Positions 58,205-64,000 of a DNA stretch of 64,000 bases are shown here, piece after piece. The translations under genes and the position numbers were made by a program. The DNA lies in assembly GCA_020226215.1 (NCBI GenBank), contig CM035235.1, positions 68,163,283-68,227,282 of the forward strand, written 5' to 3'. Numbering within the stretch: the stretch's first letter is position 1; every line of letters begins with the position of its first letter. The notes under the pieces are model-generated. The model had not been told where the DNA came from and did not search any database. It saw only the letters and a program-made list of their open reading frames with translations. The DNA is from Sindora glabra. Taxonomy: Eukaryota; Streptophyta; Magnoliopsida; Fabales; Fabaceae.

Positions 58205-60081
58205 TTGTCGATTCTGAGCCCTTTATAGGGTCTGTTTGGGATTTGGGTTCTTTAAGGAGACCAAAAGTCAGAGAAGAAGCATGAAGAAGCTCATCTTTGG
58301 CATAAGTTTCATGTTTAAGATCAAAGTTGACATTTTTTTCTCTTTCAGTAGTGATTTCTGTTTGTTCAAGTTTTCTTCTCTGAAGCTTGAGTTGCAGAAC
58401 TCATACCAGAGACTGAAGATTGGAGATGGTAGGAAGGGAGGCGATGGAAAAGACATAATCGCTTTCAACGTGAAAGTTTAGTTGGTACTGTTTTTTCTCC
58501 TCCTATTCGCTTTTTTTTTTTTAAATATATTTTCTTCTTCATATATATTCTTTTCCTTTTAAACCACATTTTCTTTTCCTTTTTTTCTTCTTTTCATTAC
58601 CTCCGTTTTGATAATTTTCCTATCACACTGGGAGGAAATAAATGGATTCCTGTGAGTTACGAATTTCATTACACGTTAAAAAAATGACAAAGATGACTCG
58701 AGCCAAATTGGGGAAGAAAAAAGAGAGAAAACTCTCCATTAGATAAATGATTCCTTATTTAATAAATGATAAAAATTATAAATGTAAAGGGAGTATTTAT
58801 ATTTAATAATAATGACAAATTTATTTAGAAAAAATTTCAAAAATCTCTTCCCATTAATAAGATATTTTTAATATTAAGAATACTCTAAAATTACTTACTT
58901 TCTTCTCTGAATTAGAATATTTTAAAATACTTTTTTACTTCTAAACCAAACTGTATTTTGGATTGAGCTCTTCATTAGACTTTTGTATTGAGTCTCCTGC
59001 TCCAAAACACTATAAGAAAAAATGTGAAACCTTATTGTATATGAAAATTTTTGCATTAATCAGCTTTTAAAATGACAAAAACATGATTAGATTTAAAAAA
59101 ATCAAAATTTCCTTATCCCATGCTGGGTTTAATGAAAAATAGAAAGAAAAGAAAAAAAATTGAACATTAGTTTTAAAAGAGAATATGAAGGAAAAAAATT
59201 TAAATATTAATCCCCGAAGATAATAATAACCACAAATCTTGTGATTTTATTTTCCCTTCTCTCCTTAGGACCTTATCTCTATCCAGACAAATGAAAATTT
59301 CAAAACATAAAATTTTCTTCTATTTTTCTTGCCTTGTTTCCTCTCTTTCAACTACAAGCATACAGTTAATACTACAGTGTCATGAAATAATTTAAATTCC
59401 TTATTTTATATTTTACTATTTTCCCTAATGCTTTGGAGGTGCCATCTAAAATCACTTCCTACCTATATTTGAGTAACATTACATTTACTTATTTTCTCCT
59501 CTGAATACTTGACAATCATATTAAAAAATCAATTATTCATTGGTTAATCTCCCCACGACAGTAGCATGAATTATAATTACAACAAATTGGAATAGTTCCG
59601 AATGCAAACTTCTATGCTCACTATATTTTAATGATATTATTAAGGAGAACAAAGACCATATGATTATTGGAGCAATGTTTACAACAATGCAAACGAGGAT
59701 GTATTTACATTAAGAGAATGCACCTCACAACTGTATGAAGAAACTCATCGGTGAAATACGTTATCTGCTGCAGAAATAAGCAGTATACAGTTCAACAAGA
59801 AGAATCACTCCATTAATTAATCGAACATCAATGTAGGGAGCTTTATACATCCATGCCTGGTGGCAAGTAAAACCAATACGTGTCTATCTGTTCGCAAGGG
59901 TAAGTAAAAATGAAAAAAAAAAAAAAAAAGTTGAAGATGCCAGCCTCTAATCCCCGAGAGAATGGCTTCGATACAGGATAAATCCCCTAGCATGCTGCCA
60001 TATGATATGCCGGCTTTCAAGCAAACTCCAACTGACCTTGGAAATGTGGTCATATCACAAGGCCATGAGCCATAGAAAATA
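58205..60081. other. Intergenic spacer, peroxidase remnant to kinesin
   Basis: A pyrimidine-rich stretch (58490-58620) and A+T-rich DNA. No exon found on either strand; 3' untranslated sequence of the kinesin gene probably occupies the right end. Confidence 0.45.
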
Positions 60082-63000
60082 TCAGTAACCAGAAGATGAA
60101 ACCAAAACATTGTGCTCCTTCAAACGTTTCTGGAAATGAGCTAAACGGGTTTGTAACTGAAGAATGCCAGCAGCCTTCTGAGATAAGATGTCATTTAATC
60201 GTGTTATATAATCATCCAGCTGATTCCCAGGTTGATCTGCTTCAACCAAGAGGTTCATCTCCTGCAAGCAATGTGCAATTAGTAATTTGTTCTTAAACAA
60301 TGACTTCTCACCGCCCTGAAAAGGGAAGCTTATTAATACTGGTGTCAGAATTAGAAGAATTGAAGAAAAGAACAATGGAGTGAATTTTTAAGTACCTCCC
60401 TAACAATATTCATGGTGTCCTCTACTTGTTTGCGGTGAGCATTTACAAGGTCCTCCTCTTCCTGAAATTGTCAAATAAGCTTTAGATATCAACAAAATAT
60501 AGGTTGCGTATATATCAAAGCTGTTTTTACTTTTAAGTCTTACCTGTAAGAGAGCATTTAAATCATCATCAGAACGTGTAATTTTAGGCTCAGATTTTGG
60601 CAGGTCCTTCCATTTGATCTGGCCATTGGGTTTCTTATTTTTGTCCTCCGTTGCACCATATGGCTCTATCTTTCCAGTTCTCTTCCATGTTTGTTTTCCC
60701 TGATCATAATAATCTTCAGGTGGACTAAATTCATCTGCATCATTTTCTTCTGGCCATGCATCAGCTGTCTGATCTTCAAAGTTTGATGCGGACAAAGGCG
60801 TGGTAGTTGAATCTTTAAGGTTGAAATTTGAAGACAAGACATCCTTCTTAGGGTTGCTCCCTTTCGATAGGCTTTTCACCCTGGATTTGTTTGGATTCAA
60901 TTTATACAGAAAAGCTATTATTTTTCTATTCTCTTGCAGAAATTAATAGCTGGATTTTATGTCTGTGTGAGATGTGGGTGGTTTGAAGGACAAAAAAAAA
61001 TCATTGAACCATGAACAAAATCATTGGTAAATTCGTTGTTACCTGTCAGCATATCTTAATGTATTGAGGGTATGTTCACATGAACCCGAGCTTGGTGATA
61101 TGCATGATATCATAACAGTGCGAGAGTTACCAACAAATGAATCCCTCAATACTTCAGTCAGTTTACTGCCTCTGAAAGGAATGTGTCCCTGGTCATTATC
61201 AAGGGCTCTTATGCATTCTTTTAAGGCAAGTAAGCTCTTGTTAATCTCAGCACCTTCAATCCTGCATCATAAAACTTAAAAATCAGCCAACTAACAACCA
61301 AATCATCAAGAGTATTAATAAAGCATCTGAATCATATTCCACCTATATTCATGTTAGACTTGTTTGCAGAATTCAAAAGAAGACTGCTTAACTTACGTGA
61401 TGCCATGAAATGGAAACAAATATTAAAAACTAGAATCTCAAATTTGATTGCGTGGCATGTAATGTACTTGTCACAAGGTGCATTAGAATAAATAATAAAA
61501 CATGAGACCACTTTTGGTATGTGATAAATTATGCTACTGGATACATACCTTGTCTGCTTGTCATTATCTGTAGTATCTGCTCCACGCTCACTTCCAGCAA
61601 GATCTATGAAGGAAAGCTTGCCAACAAGACGGGGAGGCTTGGATTCATTTCCGTCCACAGATTTCTTGATAGCAAGCTGAAGTATTGCATGTGACCGCGA
61701 AGATTCCTCATTTGCACCAGTAGTGCCTGTACTTCTTGTGGCATTTCCTTTCTCAATCAGTTCCTTGATGGTCTCTACATCTGATACTCTATACTCTTGC
61801 AAACCGACAATGCATACTTGCTGCTTACCATCCTCCCTCATACAAAGTTTTCTGCAGAAGAACAACCTTGAATCATGCCGAGAAAAAGAAATTACAGCTG
61901 TTATAAAAACAGAAAGTTTAAAATTACTTACTTGCGGTCACTGAGAAGATCAAATAGCTTCCCACCGTATATCTCAAAGAAACTCACAAACAACTGAAAT
62001 CCCTGGTTCCGATAAGTATGGTGCATCAATCTCAAGATGTCCCTTGATGCTTTAAGTGGCAGTGGCTTCATTGTGTAAGTTTTTCCACTTCCTAGATCAG
62101 ATAAAAGAAAATAATATATAGGTCACTTAGTGTATAACCTTGCACATTGTAAACAATGGCAGTAGGGCAAGCCATCAAAGTTGCCTTAGCATGTAAAAAG
62201 AGGTCAGATCAGAATCTAGATTTACCTTACAAAATTCAAACGCTAAGCTTTGACATGAAACAAGCAAGCACACTCTCAGCATATCAAAATATTTAAAATA
62301 GATTTACCCACAATTTAAACTATGTATCATCAGTAACCTAACAATATGACTCATTTACTGAAAAGAAGTGAATAAGATTAGGTACGATCATATAACTGCA
62401 TGCCCAACGCTCATTTGGAAATGGAGGGAAAAATGGGATATCTCCAAGGGAATGCATAAAATGAAGCACAAGTACTACTTCTCAAATTCACTATTTATAT
62501 ATGTGCCTGAAGGCAGAACATAACTGCAACTAAATTAAGCTTTGGAGGCTACTATTACCTGTTTGTCCGTATGCAAAGCATGTTGCCTTGGTGCGTTGAA
62601 AGATTATTGGAACTATGGGCTCCACTGTTTCACTATACAACTAAAGAAGCAAAAAAAATAAAATAAAATAAAAGAGGGAAAAAGAAAAAGAAAAAATCAT
62701 ATTCAGGACCATTATTCTGTTCATCCATTCATTTCAACATAACATTTAACTGCACTACTTTTACCTCATCATTTGTAACCTCTTCATTCAAGACGGCATC
62801 AAAAACAAATTCATGCTTTTCTACATACTGTGTTAGGTCAACCTGTAGAGCATTTAGATTTTCAATTAAAAAAAATAAAGCATCTATCAGATTTCATACA
62901 AGAAACTTTCCATAAGCATCATTGATTTGTGATCAAATATGTAGATAAAACTATGGACAACTGAGATGAGGCATTTGGAATTAGGAACCTACTAATGCAA

Positions 63001-63599
63001 GATCTTATTTTGCCTATTATACACACACCTTAAGTTTAGTCTCATGCACTGTTAAAGAATTGGAGTGGGTATCTATGATATCTTCCTCATTCTTTGCTAA
63101 TTCCTTCTTGTTAAGTGGTCTCTTGCGCACCTGGATTAAAATCATAACAAGCAAATGTCAGAAAAAATGTTAAAAAGTAAAGCAATGCTCTTGGCACTCT
63201 GAGAGACTTAAATTTCAGATACTACAATAAATTTTAAAACAGTTCTTTGCATCCAAAGTCGGGAGATCCTATTGATGCCAGTTTAAAGAAAAGCTTCATA
63301 TATAATTGTAAACACTCAGTGAAGCATTGAAGGGAAGAATTAATTCCGTAAGTAGCAATTCAGAAGGAAACAACGGGTAATTTGACATGTGGGAGATAAC
63401 ATACCACAACTTTTATCTTTGCTACAGAACTAGATTTCTCTTTGTCCACAGAAAAACTTTTGAGGAGGTTGTTCTCAGCAGCTCGAGTTCTACCAGCCTG
63501 TTTGTTGTTTGGAATGAAAGATTCAGAGTCATCAAAGCTTCGACCTCGGACGGATTGATACATGGAGGTAGTACTATCATATGCATTGGATGCTGGCAT
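60082..63599 (-). CDS. Kinesin-13 (KIN-13), 3' part; 5' exons beyond window
   Basis: Microtubule-depolymerising internal-motor kinesin of the KIN-13A/B group, which in plants acts in trichome, cell-wall and Golgi-related processes. Exons seen (minus): 63599-63405, 63130-63029, 62842-62765, 62640-62559, 62091-61932, 61851-61549, 61261-61043, 60880-60544, 60461-60396, 60261-60082; 1722 nt, 573 residues plus stop. Motor motifs: KIKVVVRKRPLNKKE, P-loop GQTGSGKT, the KIN-13 signature KLCMREDGKQQVCIVGLQE, switch I NEESSRSH, switch II DLAGSERG, HIPFRGSKLT and LNTLRYADRVKS. The tail has EEEDLVNAHRKQVEDTMNIV and a coiled-coil-like end LQTRLAHFQKRLKEHNVL. The exon at 63599 follows an acceptor, so its ATG is not taken as the start; the N-terminal region of about 150-200 residues typical of the family is missing. 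Intact as far as visible. Confidence 0.92.
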
Positions 63600-64000
63600 C
63601 TGACAGGATAGACAAATATGAGCAAAACAATACCATATCTTCCACCTTTGTCCAAAAATGATGGATCACTATCCAAGTAATCTATCATCATACCTAGATT
63701 TACAATATGCACAATCCAACCTATAATCCTTACATCACCAGAAAATTAACCATCAAACTAAACGAATGGTTTTAATACAATCTACAAGTTTAAGTTCAGG
63801 ATTTTTTTTGTGAGGCTGGTACAAGGAACTTCCACAGGTTCAAGTCATCAACTCGAGCTTTTCTGTTGAAGTCTGTTTCCTTTTTGATAAGACAAATTCC
63901 ATATTATGACAAATTTTAAAAGCCATGCATCAATTCTGAGACCAGATATAAATCTGGAGGACATAATGAATGATCACAAACTTTGTATTTGTAACAAAGA
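63600..64000 (-). other. Kinesin-13 intron, running off the window
   Basis: Preceded by the acceptor at 63600-63602, this stretch shows no further kinesin exon. The next upstream exon must lie past the window edge. Confidence 0.6.

Overview
This window is nuclear DNA from a flowering plant, almost certainly a eudicot. It holds widely spaced, intron-rich genes with GT-AG introns, strongly A+T-rich spacers full of degenerate repeats, and plant-specific families (RABG3, KIN-13, class III peroxidase, a plant mobile domain gene). I read the genes by joining exons at splice sites. For each intact gene the summed exon length is a multiple of three.

Layout. 1.8-5.2 kb (-): RABG3-type Rab7 GTPase, 7 exons, with a 1.6-kb last intron filled by MITE-like elements. 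5.5-10.9 kb: A+T-rich spacer. 11.0 kb (+): small, probably intronless gene of unknown function. 13.6-16.7 kb (-): COP9 signalosome subunit 8 (CSN8) copy that keeps its introns but carries a stop, a lost splice donor and a frameshift, so a pseudogene. 16.7-26.6 kb: ten kilobases of A+T-rich, repeat-derived DNA. 26.8-33.6 kb (+): intact 15-exon PXA/PX/nexin-C sorting nexin (1144 aa). 35.5-36.3 kb (-): ribosomal protein eL37. 36.8-41.5 kb (+): intact 9-exon DDX11/ChlR1-type iron-sulfur DNA helicase (923 aa), divergent from eL37 across a short promoter packed with site II (TGGGCC/T) motifs. 43.1-44.4 kb: non-autonomous hAT-like element with a perfect 8-bp target duplication. 46.3-53.7 kb: 7.3-kb Mutator-like element with a perfect 9-bp target duplication. 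It carries a decayed transposase tail (SWIM plus CCHC knuckle) and a plant mobile domain (PMD) gene broken only by four TAG codons. 55.0 kb (+): intronless gene of a plant protein family I cannot name. 56.1-58.1 kb (-): class III peroxidase resembling Arabidopsis PER48, frameshifted several times, so a pseudogene. 60.1-63.6 kb (-): kinesin-13, 3' portion only; the 5' exons lie beyond the window end.

The housekeeping genes (Rab7, sorting nexin, eL37, DDX11, kinesin-13) are clean, so the lesions in CSN8, the peroxidase and PMD are more likely real decay than poor sequence. The most unusual object is the Mutator-like element. Its terminus occurs four times: three copies in one orientation at about 46357, 47314 and 50408, and one inverted copy at 53655. 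The PMD gene sits between the internal copies and starts about 100 bp from one of them. Both ends carry arrays of short GGCGCCAT/ATGGCGCC dyads. This layout suggests stepwise growth of the element by recruiting a neighbouring gene. I found no CRISPR, prokaryotic operon, rRNA or tRNA gene.
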